From: Lachnospiraceae bacterium KGMB03038
GTDB taxonomy: Bacteria > Bacillota > Clostridia > Lachnospirales > Lachnospiraceae
Direction of reading: 5' to 3'
Assembly: GCA_007361935.1 (NCBI GenBank)
Contig: CP041667.1
Coordinates: 1,950,501-2,014,500, forward strand
DNA: 64,000 bases
Shown: in pieces, positions 34,704-43,723 of the stretch
Position numbering within the stretch: the first letter of the stretch is position 1
How the letters are laid out: every line of letters begins with the position of its first letter
Translations under genes and position numbers: made by a program
Notes under the pieces: model-generated
What the model was told of the DNA's origin: nothing
Seen by the model: the letters and a program-made list of their open reading frames with translations, nothing else
Database searches by the model: none

Positions 34704-36791
34704 TTATTCCGCTACATCCTTCATACTGAATGAGAATCTTCCCATCTTGTCTTTTCCAAGGCATACAACTTTTACAACATCGCCCAGTGTCAGTACATCT
34801 TCCACATGGTTGACTCTTTCTTTCGCAAGTTTGGAGATATGCACCATTCCCTCTTTGCCCGGCGCGAATTCCAGGAACGCGCCGAACTCTTTGATGCTGA
34901 CTACCTTTCCTTCCAATACCTGTCCCGCCTCAAAATCGGTGACAATGATATGGATCAGCTTGCGGGCCTCTTCCATGCTTGCCGCTTCTGTTCCGCAGAT
35001 GGATACGGAGCCATCGTCCTCAATATCGATCTTCACTCCAGTCTGCTCGATGATCGCGTTGATGGTTTTTCCTCTCTGGCCTACCACATCGCCAATCTTC
35101 TGAGGATCGATCTGCATCTGGATGATCTTCGGAGCGTACGGCCCTACTTCCGGTCTTGGCTCGGCGATAGTCTTTGCCATCACTTCATCTAAGATGTACA
35201 GTCTTGCCTTCCTTGTGGCCGCGATCGCCTCCTCGATGATCGGTCTGGTCAGGCCGTGGATCTTAATATCCATCTGGATCGCGGTGATCCCTTCATGGGT
35301 TCCAGCCACCTTGAAGTCCATGTCTCCAAAGAAATCTTCCAGTCCCTGGATATCGGTCAGCACCAGATAATCATCATCGGTCTCACCGGTCACCAGTCCG
35401 GCAGAAATACCTGCCACCGCAGACTTGATCGGCACTCCCGCAGCCATCAGGGACATAGAGGAAGCGCACACGCTGGCCTGAGAGGTAGATCCGTTGGACT
35501 CGAAGGTCTCTGATACGGTACGGATCGCGTAAGGGAACTCTGTCTCATCCGGCAGTACCGGGAGAAGGGCGCGCTCTGCCAACGCTCCGTGTCCGATCTC
35601 ACGGCGTCCCGGTCCTCTGGAAGGTCTAGTCTCTCCCACAGAATAGGAGGGGAAATTATAATGATGCATATATCTCTTGGAAGTCTCCGCCTCATCCAAT
35701 CCGTCCAGTCTCTGGGCCTCCGCAAGGGGAGCCAGTGTAGTAATCGTACAGATCTGGGTCTGTCCACGGGTAAACATAGCAGAGCCGTGGACTCTCGGGA
35801 TCAGATCTACTTCTGCCGCCAAAGGCCGGATCTGGTCAATCGCTCTTCCGTCCGGACGCTTGTGATCCTTTAAGATCATCTTGCGCACCGTCTTCTTCTG
35901 ATACTGATATACTGCCTCGCCAAGCACTTCCAGCCAATCTTCTTTCTCTGCGAAAGCTTCTTCCAGCTTCTCCGTGATCTGGCGGATATTTTCCTCTCTT
36001 ACCTGCTTTTCATCAGTAAATACCGCTTCTTCCATCTGAGCCGGAGGCACGATCTCCTTAATTGCCTCGAACAATTCTTCCGGAACCGCGCAGCTCTCAT
36101 AAGAATGTTTCGGTTTTCCGCACTCTGCCACGATGGTCTCGATGAATGCGATCACCTTCTGGTTCAGCTCATGCGCGGCAAAAATCGCGTCGATCATCTG
36201 CTGTTCCGGAACTTCCTCCGCCCCAGCCTCGATCATGATCACTTTCTCTTTGGTAGACGCAACCGTCAGAGACAGTTTGGAGACTTCTCTCTGGGCCGCT
36301 GTCGGGTTGAATACCAGTTCGCCGTCGACCAGTCCCACTTGAGTAGAAGAAATCGGGCCGTCAAAAGGAATGTCTGAGATGGTAGTGGCAATCGCCGCTC
36401 CCAGCATAGCCGTCAATTCCGGGGAACAGTCCTGATCTACAGACAATACCAGATTCTCCAGCGTTACGTCATTGCGGTAATCCTTTGGGAATAACGGACG
36501 CATGGGCCGATCGATCACACGGCAAGTCAGGATCGCGTTCTCAGAAGCCTTGCCCTCTCTCTTGTTAAAACCTCCCGGAATCTTTCCTACTGCGTACAGA
36601 CGCTCGTTATACTCCACGCTGAGCGGGAAAAAGTCGATTCCTTCCCTGGGTTTCTCTGAGGCGGTAGCCGTACAGAGCACGGTTGTATCTCCATAATGCA
36701 TCAGCACCGCTCCATTTGCCTGCTTCGCTACCCGGTCCACATCCACGCGCAGCGTTCTGCCGGCAAGTTCCATTTCATACTTTTTGTACAT
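34704..36791 (-). CDS. pnp: Polynucleotide phosphorylase
   Basis: Phosphate-dependent 3'-5' exoribonuclease of RNA turnover. 695 residues, standard length. Two RNase PH domains (about 1-230 and 310-550) enclose a helical linker. GRREIGHGALAERALLPVLP (about 395) and FESNGSTSQASVCASSMSLMAAG (catalytic region, in parts) are present. KH (about 555-615, VVGQRGKTINAIIEQTGVKIDI) and S1 (about 620-690) domains finish it. AAAGGAG precedes ATG. Own promoter and a long leader hairpin suggest autoregulation. Confidence 0.98.
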   Translation of the reverse strand: MYKKYEMELAGRTLRVDVDRVAKQANGAVLMHYGDTTVLCTATASEKPREGIDFFPLSVEYNERLYAVGKIPGGFNKREGKASENAILTCRVIDRPMRPLFPKDYRNDVTLENLVLSVDQDCSPELTAMLGAAIATTISDIPFDGPISSTQVGLVDGELVFNPTAAQREVSKLSLTVASTKEKVIMIEAGAEEVPEQQMIDAIFAAHELNQKVIAFIETIVAECGKPKHSYESCAVPEELFEAIKEIVPPAQMEEAVFTDEKQVREENIRQITEKLEEAFAEKEDWLEVLGEAVYQYQKKTVRKMILKDHKRPDGRAIDQIRPLAAEVDLIPRVHGSAMFTRGQTQICTITTLAPLAEAQRLDGLDEAETSKRYMHHYNFPSYSVGETRPSRGPGRREIGHGALAERALLPVLPDETEFPYAIRTVSETFESNGSTSQASVCASSMSLMAAGVPIKSAVAGISAGLVTGETDDDYLVLTDIQGLEDFFGDMDFKVAGTHEGITAIQMDIKIHGLTRPIIEEAIAATRKARLYILDEVMAKTIAEPRPEVGPYAPKIIQMQIDPQKIGDVVGQRGKTINAIIEQTGVKIDIEDDGSVSICGTEAASMEEARKLIHIIVTDFEAGQVLEGKVVSIKEFGAFLEFAPGKEGMVHISKLAKERVNHVEDVLTLGDVVKVVCLGKDKMGRFSFSMKDVAE

Positions 36792-36832
36792 AGTGGTCTC
36801 CTTTATCTTTTTTTCTTCAGGGAAGGGAGCGC

Positions 36833-36888
36833 CGAAACTACTGAAAAATACACTTTGCGAAAAGAAAATATACTTTTCAGTGGTCTCG
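36833..36888 (-). promoter_or_regulatory. Long leader hairpin of pnp mRNA
   Basis: Arms 36833-36850 and 36871-36888 can form an 18-bp RNA stem: 15 Watson-Crick pairs, two G-U pairs and one mismatch, with a 20-base loop. It lies between the pnp promoter and ribosome site. In E. coli the pnp leader forms a long stem cut by RNase III and then degraded by PNPase itself. A similar feedback here is inferred from position and structure. Confidence 0.55.
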
Positions 36889-36916
36889 GAGTCTCTCCCT
36901 GCCCATAATCTTAGTT

Positions 36917-36945
36917 ATTGTATCATATCTGCCGGGATAACGCAA
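36917..36945 (-). promoter_or_regulatory. pnp promoter
   Basis: Minus strand -35 TTGCGT (36940-36945), 17-base spacer, -10 TACAAT (36917-36922). The -35 touches the edge of the palindrome that ends rpsO. Confidence 0.6.
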
Positions 36946-36984
36946 TTAGGGACGGGGTATTTTTAAAAATACCCCGTCCCTAAT
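36945..36984. terminator. 20-bp loopless palindrome after rpsO
   Basis: Perfect inverted repeat, arms 36945-36964 and 36965-36984, centre TTTTTAAAAA, GC-rich flanks (GGGACGGGG type). It sits eight bases after the rpsO stop and just before the pnp promoter. Likely terminator or processing hairpin. It is the sister of the palindrome at 28110-28159. Confidence 0.7.
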
Positions 36985-36992
36985 GAAAAGAA

Positions 36993-37259
36993 TTACTTTC
37001 TCAATCCAAGTCTCTCGATCAGTGAACGATATCTCTCGATGTCGATCTTCTTCAGATATGCCAGAAGTCCTCTTCTCTGTCCTACCATCTTCAGAAGTCC
37101 TCTTCTGGAATGATGATCCTTCGGATTGTTCTTGAAGTGCTCTGTCAGGTCATTGATCCTTGCTGTCAGGATCGCTACCTGAACCTCCGGTGAACCTGTG
37201 TCTCCCTCGCTTCTTCCATACTCAGCGATAATCTGTTCTTTCTGTTCTTTTGAGATCAT
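36993..37259 (-). CDS. rpsO: 30S ribosomal protein S15
   Basis: Binds 16S rRNA in the central domain and bridges to the large subunit. Start chosen at MISKEQKEQI (88 residues, standard) because AAGGAGGA lies seven bases upstream. Family core: GSPEVQVAILTARINDLTEH and DHHSRRGLLKMVGQRRGLLAYLKK (seen in parts). It precedes pnp, the conserved rpsO-pnp pair, and has its own promoter and a structured leader. Confidence 0.98.
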   Translation of the reverse strand: MISKEQKEQIIAEYGRSEGDTGSPEVQVAILTARINDLTEHFKNNPKDHHSRRGLLKMVGQRRGLLAYLKKIDIERYRSLIERLGLRK

Positions 37260-37354
37260 TCTAGTCTCCTCCTTTATAAACTTCATCTAAACGCCAGGTA
37301 TTAAGTAATGGTCGGAGTTTCCGATTACCGAACACCGGCTGCTGCCACTAGGAC
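37260..37354 (-). promoter_or_regulatory. Structured rpsO leader, candidate S15 autoregulation site
   Basis: The roughly 90-base leader can form a stem with CGGA/TCCG closed by an AAC loop, enclosed by GTAAT/ATTAC with a three-base bulge (around 37303-37330), and a second small CCG/CGG hairpin upstream. S15 is known to repress its own mRNA through diverse leader folds in many bacteria. Which fold class this is cannot be decided by eye. Confidence 0.45.
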
Positions 37355-37384
37355 AGTATAGCATATGCCTCCATCCTTCTTCAA
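37355..37384 (-). promoter_or_regulatory. rpsO promoter
   Basis: Minus strand -35 TTGAAG (37379-37384), 18-base spacer, -10 TATACT (37355-37360). The -35 overlaps the ribF stop codon. Confidence 0.6.
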
Positions 37385-38283
37385 GCATTTTTTATAAAAT
37401 ATTCCCGTCCGCTTTCAATATCCCGGTCAATCGCCGCTTTCATCTCCTGGATATCCGCGAATTTCCTTTCCGGCCTGCGGAAATCCAAAAGCTCCACCCG
37501 GACTTCTTTGTCATAGGCGCTGCCTTCATAGTCAAAAAGAAAACTTTCAGCCAAAACTTTATCTTCTGTGGAAACTGTTGGTTTGACTCCCACATTCGTA
37601 ATCCCGGCATAGCATTTGCCGTCTAGCCAGGTTCTGCTGAAATACACGCCTCTGGGAGGAACAATCTTAGCCTGGGGCCACTCTACATTAAAGGTGGGGA
37701 ATCCAAGTGTCCGTCCAAGTCTCCTGCCGTGCTCCACCACTCCTTTGATGCTGTAAGGATACCCCAGCAGCTTGTCCGCCAGCTGGATATTCCCTTCCGC
37801 CATCAATTCTTTGATATAGGTGCTGCTGATGATCCTGCCCTGGTACCGTTCTTTCTCCAGAACGATGGCTTCATAGCCATAAGCCCCGGCATATTCTTTC
37901 AGCATATCCGCGTCTCCGCCCTGCCCATATCCAAAATGAAAATCCGTTCCCACCACCACGTATTTGGCGTGGAACACTCCGCAGATGATCTCTTTGATGA
38001 ATTCTTCCCCGCTCATTTTCCGAAGTTCTTCTGAGAAGGGACATTCCACCAGATAATCCATAGAATCTTCCAGATGAGCCGCCCGCTCCTCCTTTGTCAT
38101 AAGGATTCCAGTCCGCTTCATATCGAAGGCGCAGACCGCCGCGCGGACCTGTTCTGTCTGCCTAAGCTGCGCCACCTTGCGGATCAAAGTCTGATGGCCT
38201 CTGTGAAGCCCGTCAAACTTACCAAACGTAACCGCGGATCTGCGGGTATCTTTATAATGTTCAAGTCCTTTTAAGTATTCCAT
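37381..38283 (-). CDS. ribF: Bifunctional riboflavin kinase / FAD synthetase
   Basis: Turns riboflavin into FMN and then FAD. Start chosen at MEYLKGLEHYKD (300 residues) with AAGGGA upstream; it overlaps the truB end only in leader sequence. FAD-synthetase half: TFGKFDGLHRGHQTLI (nucleotidyl-transferase HxGH type, about 21-36) and ISSTYIKELM near 160. Riboflavin kinase half: GRRLGRTLGFPTFNV near 190 and the Thr/Asn metal-site region with GVYFSRTWLDGKCYAGITNVGVKPT (in parts). Last gene of the truB side of the operon. Confidence 0.95.
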   Translation of the reverse strand: MEYLKGLEHYKDTRRSAVTFGKFDGLHRGHQTLIRKVAQLRQTEQVRAAVCAFDMKRTGILMTKEERAAHLEDSMDYLVECPFSEELRKMSGEEFIKEIICGVFHAKYVVVGTDFHFGYGQGGDADMLKEYAGAYGYEAIVLEKERYQGRIISSTYIKELMAEGNIQLADKLLGYPYSIKGVVEHGRRLGRTLGFPTFNVEWPQAKIVPPRGVYFSRTWLDGKCYAGITNVGVKPTVSTEDKVLAESFLFDYEGSAYDKEVRVELLDFRRPERKFADIQEMKAAIDRDIESGREYFIKNA

Positions 38284-38294
38284 AATTAATCCCT

Positions 38295-39200
38295 TCAGCT
38301 GCCGCAAAACATTTTTACTGCTTTATATTCTTGTGTCTTTTTCTGGTAACCATACAAGGCAAGGAAATCTCCTTTTTCATTATACAGCCTGACCCGTTCT
38401 CCATCTTCCGCGCGCCCTTCTGTCCGGATCATTCCCCGGCGGAGACTGTTCCCATTAAGCGCCAGCTTCTCCCACCTGGCTTCCACATACACGGCGGGAT
38501 ATTCCTGGAACAGAGAATCAATAGATCTTAAGATTTCTCCCAGGGTTCCCTGTTTCTGCCTCTGCTCGATTTCTTCCAGCGTATGGGCGCCGCTCTTTTC
38601 AAAAGGTCCTGCCTTTGTCCGCACCAGGGATTCCATACATCCAAAACATCCAATCTCTCTCCCGATGTCATCGCATAAGGTTCTGATATAGGTTCCCTTG
38701 GAACAGTTGACTCTCATCCTTATCCTTGGAAAATGGATATCCAGAATCTTTATCTCATGGATCCTCACCCTGCGCGCCTTACGTTCTACCGTCTTTCCTT
38801 CTCTGGCAAGTTCATAAAGCTTTTTACCATTTACTTTCAGCGCCGAATACATGGGTGGAATCTGATCATAGTCTCCTATGTAATTCTTCACCGTCTCTTT
38901 CAGTCTTTCCTCAGTTACGGCTGAGGCATCTCCTTCTTCCAGCACTGTTCCGGCTGTATCCTGCGTATCTGTCCGCACTCCCAGAAGAAGCACCGCCTCA
39001 TAGGTCTTGTCCTGATCTGTCAAAAGCTCGCATACCTTTGTGGCCCGGCCAAGACAGATGGGAAGGACCCCTTCAGCCTCCGGGTCCAGCGTTCCCGTAT
39101 GGCCGATCTTTCTCTGACCTGTGATTCCCCTCAGCTTAGCCACCACATCATGGGAGGTGAAGCCTTTCTCTTTATAAACATTCAAAATCCCATTGATCAT
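38295..39200 (-). CDS. truB: tRNA pseudouridine-55 synthase
   Basis: Makes pseudouridine 55 in the T-loop of tRNAs. 301 residues. Catalytic region GHTGTLDPEAEGVLPICLGRATK (Asp in TLDP, about residue 38; quoted in part), then YEAVLLLGVRTDTQDT and the C-terminal PUA-like part. It overlaps nrnA by four bases. Confidence 0.96.
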   Translation of the reverse strand: MINGILNVYKEKGFTSHDVVAKLRGITGQRKIGHTGTLDPEAEGVLPICLGRATKVCELLTDQDKTYEAVLLLGVRTDTQDTAGTVLEEGDASAVTEERLKETVKNYIGDYDQIPPMYSALKVNGKKLYELAREGKTVERKARRVRIHEIKILDIHFPRIRMRVNCSKGTYIRTLCDDIGREIGCFGCMESLVRTKAGPFEKSGAHTLEEIEQRQKQGTLGEILRSIDSLFQEYPAVYVEARWEKLALNGNSLRRGMIRTEGRAEDGERVRLYNEKGDFLALYGYQKKTQEYKAVKMFCGS

Positions 39201-40150
39201 ACCGGTTCCCCCAGCTGATCCTCGATCAGGCCCGACAGATTGTTGAGCACGTCATGAGGGGTCCCGGCCATAGTGAAACCGGCTGCTCTTTTATGGCCGC
39301 CGCCGCCCAGATACTGAGCTATCCTGCTTACATCCACCTGTTCTTTCGAACGCAGGCTGACTTTATAGACACTGGGTTTCAGCTCATACATGAAAACGGC
39401 GACTTCTACTCCTTTGGTATCCCTAAGATGGCTGACAATCCCATCCAAAGCTTTGGGCTCTACGCCATAGAATTCCATCTCCCGCCTGCGGATATAAGAG
39501 GCGATACATCTTCCATCCATGAAAAGAATACTCTCCATCAGCGCCCGCCCCAGCACCTGGTTCTGGGCATAGCTCTTTTCTACATAGGTCTTGCGGATCA
39601 AGGCAGGCGCATCCACTCCCCGTTCCATCAGATCCGCCGCCGCCCGCAGAGTGGCCGGCGAGGCGCAGGAGTACTGGAACACTCCGGTGTCATGGACGAT
39701 CCCAAGATACAGAGCCTCCGCTACAGGAAGCGTGATCTTCTCCTTGTCGATCAGATCATAGATCAATTCTGATGTGGAACTCGCATCGGGGACCACATAA
39801 TTTTCTTCCCCGAAGCCTTTATTGCTGATATGGTGATCCACACAAAGCGTATGGGCCGCCTGTTCAAAAAGAGTCTGTGAGAATCCAAGTCTTTCCTTAT
39901 CTCCACAGTCCAGACAAATGAACAGATCATACTTTTGATCCTTTGGCGCCTCATGTCGGATCTCCCCGGAACGTTTCAGAAACTGGTAGGACCTGGGAAT
40001 CTGTTCCAGATAAATGTCCACCGTCTTCCCGCTGTAATTTTCCAGGATATAAAGATATAATCCCATACAAGAACCGGTACAGTCCCCATCCGGCCTCTCG
40101 TGGCCTCCAATGGCGATAGTATTTGCCTGCGCGATCATTCTATTGAGCAT
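39197..40150 (-). CDS. nrnA: DHH-family phosphoesterase (NrnA-like oligoribonuclease/pAp phosphatase)
   Basis: Degrades very short RNA and 3',5'-pAp in the related Bacillus NrnA. Start chosen at MLNRMIAQANT (317 residues): GGAAGG lies eight bases upstream, whereas an in-frame GTG three codons earlier is too close to it. DHH-domain motifs: GHERPDGDCTGS (about 17-28), LFICLDCGDKERLG (about 77), CVDHHIS (about 100). The DHHA1 half ends in GGGGHKRAAGFTM. It lies between rbfA and truB, the usual Firmicutes place. Confidence 0.92.
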   Translation of the reverse strand: MLNRMIAQANTIAIGGHERPDGDCTGSCMGLYLYILENYSGKTVDIYLEQIPRSYQFLKRSGEIRHEAPKDQKYDLFICLDCGDKERLGFSQTLFEQAAHTLCVDHHISNKGFGEENYVVPDASSTSELIYDLIDKEKITLPVAEALYLGIVHDTGVFQYSCASPATLRAAADLMERGVDAPALIRKTYVEKSYAQNQVLGRALMESILFMDGRCIASYIRRREMEFYGVEPKALDGIVSHLRDTKGVEVAVFMYELKPSVYKVSLRSKEQVDVSRIAQYLGGGGHKRAAGFTMAGTPHDVLNNLSGLIEDQLGEPV

Positions 40151-40523
40151 CTTTTTCACCTTCCGTCTCCATTTGGCCAGTTACTTCTTCTATCTTTTTA
40201 GACATATTTACACCATATTCAATGGATTGGTCCAGTATGAAATGAATTTCCGGTGTATTGCGCATGTTCAAAGTCCGTGCCAGTTCCCGGCGGATATACC
40301 CTTCCGCGCTTTCTAATCCCTGTATCGTCTCCTTCTGGGCCTTCTCATCTCCCAGCACACTGATATACGCCTTGCATGTCTTTAAATCCGGGGCCACCTC
40401 CGCGGCCACCACAGACGTCCATGGGGCAACCCTTGGGTCTTTCAGGCCGCCCCGGATAATGCTGCTTAATTCCCGCTGGACTTCTACATTCACTCTAGTG
40501 TTCTTAATACTTCTTTTCCGCAA
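40140..40523 (-). CDS. rbfA: Ribosome-binding factor A
   Basis: Assembly factor for the 30S subunit that binds near helix 1 of 16S rRNA. 127 residues with the KH-type core: LSSIIRGGLKDPRVAPWTSVV, CKAYISVLGDEKAQKETIQGLESAEGYIRRELARTLNMRNTPEIHFILDQSIEYG (core positions about 18-110; quoted in parts). It follows infB and overlaps nrnA by 11 bases. Confidence 0.96.
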   Translation of the reverse strand: MRKRSIKNTRVNVEVQRELSSIIRGGLKDPRVAPWTSVVAAEVAPDLKTCKAYISVLGDEKAQKETIQGLESAEGYIRRELARTLNMRNTPEIHFILDQSIEYGVNMSKKIEEVTGQMETEGEKDAQ

Positions 40524-40583
40524 TTTTCTTCCTTCTTTCTTTTCAAAGCAGGAGGATTTTGAAAGGCCGTTTCAGATCCAAGA

Positions 40584-43385
40584 CTATCTTGGAACTTCCA
40601 CCATCTTGAACGCTTCCACCTGGTCGCCTTCCTTCACATCATTAAAGTTTGCGAATACGAATCCGCATTCATATCCTGCCCGCACTTCTTTCACATCGTC
40701 TTTGAACCGCTTCAGCGAAGCAAGAGAGCCTTCGTAGACCACGATACCATCCCGGATGATCCGTGCGGAACAATCTCTCTCAAAAGTTCCGTCCAGCACA
40801 TAGGATCCCGCGATCGTACCAACGCCGGAAGCCTTGAACAGCTGGCGCACTTCCGCATGGCCCAGAACCTTCTCCTCGAATACCGGGTCTAACATACCCT
40901 TCATAGCCGCTTCCACATCTTCAATGGCATTGTAGATTACCCGGTACAGACGGATATCCACTCCTTCTCGTTCCGCGGTTTCTTTGGCTGTAGCATCCGG
41001 CCGCACATTGAATCCGATAATGATCGCGTTGGAAGCGGAGGCCAGGCTCACGTCTGACTCATTGATCGCTCCGACGCCGCCATGGATGATCTTCACCACT
41101 ACTTCATCGTTGGACAGCTTCAGAAGGCTCTGCTTAATGGCCTCGACAGACCCCTGCACATCTGCTTTCACTACAATGCCCAGTTCTTTTAAGTTTCCTT
41201 CCTGGATCTGAGTAAACAAGTCATCCAGAGAAAGTTTCGTCTTTGTCTCTTCCAGAAGTTTTACTTTGCTCTGAGAAATAAAGGTCTCAGCGAAGCTTCT
41301 GGCTTCTTTGTCATTTCCGCAGCCTACCAGTACTTCTCCCGCATTTGGCACATCGTTCAGTCCCAGGATCTCTACCGGCATAGACGGTCCGGCCTCTTTC
41401 ACTCGGCGCCCTTTGTCGTCCATCATAGCTCTGACCTTGCCGTGAGCCGCTCCTGCCGCCACCGCATCGCCGATACGCAGGGTTCCTTTCTGTACCAGCA
41501 CTGTCGCCACAGGACCTCTTCCTTTATCCAGCTCAGCTTCCAGCACAAGTCCTCTTGCCCGCCGATTTGGGTTGGCTTTTAATTCCATAACCTCCGCGGT
41601 CAGAAGAATCATCTCCATCAACTCATCCAGACCTTCTCCGGTCTTTGCGGATACCGGTACAAAAATGGTGCTTCCTCCCCAGTCTTCCGGAATCAGCTCA
41701 TACTCGGTCAGTTCCTGTTTTACCCGCTCTACATTGGCGCTTGGCTTATCAATCTTATTCACTGCCACGATGATCTCTACACCCGCCGCTTTGGCATGGT
41801 TGATCGCTTCAATGGTCTGCGGCATCACGCCGTCGTCCGCCGCTACTACCAGAATAGCGATATCTGTAGAGCTGGCTCCCCGCATACGCATCGCTGTAAA
41901 GGCTTCATGGCCCGGTGTATCCAGGAAGGTGATCTTCTCCCCGTTTCTCTCTACCACGTAAGCGCCGATATGCTGGGTGATACCGCCGGCCTCTCCGCCG
42001 ATCACATTGGTATGGCGGATCGCATCCAAAAGGGAAGTCTTACCATGGTCTACATGGCCCATGACACAGACAACCGGAGGACGTTTCTTCAGTTTCTTTT
42101 CATCCTCTTCTTCCTCTTTCAGAAGTTCTTCGATCACATCCACCACTTCTTCTTTCTCGCAGAGGATATCGAATTCCAGCGCGATCTCTTCCGCGGTTTC
42201 ATAATCAATCTCCTGGTTTACCGTCACGATCTTGCCCTGCATAAAGAGTTTCTTCACGATCACAGAAGGTACCACCTTCATCTTATCTGCCAGATCCTTG
42301 ATAGTAAGGACTTCAGGAATCGTAATGGATTTGATTTCTTCCTCCTGCTTCTGGGCTTTCGGCTGGGGTTTCTGAAGCTGCGGCTTTGGCTCTGCCTTCT
42401 GCTTCTTTCCCTTTGGCTTGCGATCTTCTTCCTCACGGCGGTACTCTTTTTTCTTATAATCGTCTTTCCCTTTGCCTTTGCTTCTCTGCGGTTTCTGAGC
42501 CGGCGTCTCCGGAGCCGGGATGCTTCCCTGGTTCCGTCTTCCTTCATTGTTCCGCCTTTCTCCATGTCCGCCGGAACGGTTCTGGCCTCTCTCACCGCCC
42601 CTGCTCTGGCCTCTTTCGCCAAAGTTTCGATTCTGGTTTCTGTCGCCGCCTCTGCTCTGGCCTCTTTCGCCGGAATTCCGGTCGTTCCTTCCTCTTTCGC
42701 CGGCAGGTCTCTCCGCGTTTCCGCGCTCGCCGCCGTTTCTATCCGCGGCGCTTCTTCCGCTGCTATTCTTTTCGCTTGCGTTTACGGCTCTTCCCTGAGG
42801 CTGCTCAGATGGACGGCTGCTCTGCGCCGGCTTGGGGCTGTGATCCGCCTGAGTTTTCACCGGCTGCTGGGTCTGAACCTTTGGCGCCGCTTCCTGTTCC
42901 GCCGTCTTCGGCTGCTTTTTCTCAAGCGCTTTCTCAAATGCCTTCGCCACAGATTTTTCCGTTGAACGCACAGGCGCCTGCCCTTTTTCCGCCGCGGGAC
43001 GGCCCGGCTGTCCCGGACGGTTCTGCGGTTTCGCCGGACGGCCGTTATTTACCTGCATAGGTCTTCCCTGGGAGATCCCAGACTTGCCGCCTCCTGCCGG
43101 ACGTCTTCCCTGACGCGCTCCATTCTGGGTGTTCTGCGGACGGAAGACATGGACGATATTCTTCTTCTTTGGCGTTTCCCCCGCGGGTTTCTCTGCCTTC
43201 TCCGAAGACTTTTCCTCCTCTGCCCCGCTTTTGTTAAAGGCGGCTTTTACCATCTTTACTTCCTCTTCTTCCAGAGAGCTCATATGATTTTTCACTTCTA
43301 TCTTCTTCCCCGCAAGGAACTCTACCAGTTCCTTGCTTGGAACATCTAATTCTTTCGCTAACTCGTATACTTTCATCTTCGACAT
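40584..43385 (-). CDS. infB: Translation initiation factor IF-2
   Basis: GTPase that brings fMet-tRNA to the 30S subunit. Start chosen at MSKMKVYELAKEL (933 residues) with GGAGGT seven bases upstream. The first 50 residues form an IF2-N domain. A long low-complexity linker (about 55-350), rich in Gly, Arg, Asn, Gln and Lys, contains repeats of GERGQSRGG. A second IF2-N domain precedes the G domain at about 435: GHVDHGKTSLLD, DTPGHEAF and NKIDKP. Domains II, III (C1) and IV (C2) follow. Linker length varies widely in this family. Confidence 0.97.
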   Translation of the reverse strand: MSKMKVYELAKELDVPSKELVEFLAGKKIEVKNHMSSLEEEEVKMVKAAFNKSGAEEEKSSEKAEKPAGETPKKKNIVHVFRPQNTQNGARQGRRPAGGGKSGISQGRPMQVNNGRPAKPQNRPGQPGRPAAEKGQAPVRSTEKSVAKAFEKALEKKQPKTAEQEAAPKVQTQQPVKTQADHSPKPAQSSRPSEQPQGRAVNASEKNSSGRSAADRNGGERGNAERPAGERGRNDRNSGERGQSRGGDRNQNRNFGERGQSRGGERGQNRSGGHGERRNNEGRRNQGSIPAPETPAQKPQRSKGKGKDDYKKKEYRREEEDRKPKGKKQKAEPKPQLQKPQPKAQKQEEEIKSITIPEVLTIKDLADKMKVVPSVIVKKLFMQGKIVTVNQEIDYETAEEIALEFDILCEKEEVVDVIEELLKEEEEDEKKLKKRPPVVCVMGHVDHGKTSLLDAIRHTNVIGGEAGGITQHIGAYVVERNGEKITFLDTPGHEAFTAMRMRGASSTDIAILVVAADDGVMPQTIEAINHAKAAGVEIIVAVNKIDKPSANVERVKQELTEYELIPEDWGGSTIFVPVSAKTGEGLDELMEMILLTAEVMELKANPNRRARGLVLEAELDKGRGPVATVLVQKGTLRIGDAVAAGAAHGKVRAMMDDKGRRVKEAGPSMPVEILGLNDVPNAGEVLVGCGNDKEARSFAETFISQSKVKLLEETKTKLSLDDLFTQIQEGNLKELGIVVKADVQGSVEAIKQSLLKLSNDEVVVKIIHGGVGAINESDVSLASASNAIIIGFNVRPDATAKETAEREGVDIRLYRVIYNAIEDVEAAMKGMLDPVFEEKVLGHAEVRQLFKASGVGTIAGSYVLDGTFERDCSARIIRDGIVVYEGSLASLKRFKDDVKEVRAGYECGFVFANFNDVKEGDQVEAFKMVEVPR

Positions 43386-43399
43386 ACACACTACCTCCA

Positions 43400-43723
43400 T
43401 TATGCAATTGTATTCTCTTCTGTGTCCAAATGTTTCCTGATTCCTTTTGCAAACCCCTCATCCGTCACCGCAAGGGATGCCCGGAACTCTTTTCCCATTG
43501 CATGGCCCAAGGTATCTTTATCTTTATAAAAATAGATTGGTACTCTATAAAAACTGCACATATTCTGGAATTTCTTCTTCGTATTCCCGGAGGCGTCCCC
43601 GGCTACGATCACCAGCGCGGCCCGGCCGGATTTTACCTCTTTCTCTGTGCAGAACTCTCCGCTTGCCACTTTCCCGGCCTTCACAGCCAGACCGATCAAT
43701 GACAGCGCCTTATTCTGACTCAA
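43400..43723 (-). CDS. ylxQ: L7Ae/L30e-family RNA-binding protein (YlxQ)
   Basis: Small L7Ae-fold protein expected to bind kink-turn-like RNA. Start chosen at a TTG (107 residues, LSQNKALSLIGLAVKAGK) because this matches the family N-terminus and a GGAG site lies about 10 bases upstream. A longer frame runs through ylxR and is not credible. Core: GEFCTEKEVKSGRAALVIVAGDASGNTKKKF (in parts). It overlaps the end of ylxR by 14 bases. Confidence 0.88.
   Translation of the reverse strand: MSQNKALSLIGLAVKAGKVASGEFCTEKEVKSGRAALVIVAGDASGNTKKKFQNMCSFYRVPIYFYKDKDTLGHAMGKEFRASLAVTDEGFAKGIRKHLDTEENTIA

Noticed and set aside
41796..42965. Open frame of 389 codons on the plus strand opposite infB
   Set aside because: Its hydrophobic and Leu/Arg-rich stretches are the reverse of the Lys/Gln/Arg-rich IF-2 linker; not a gene.
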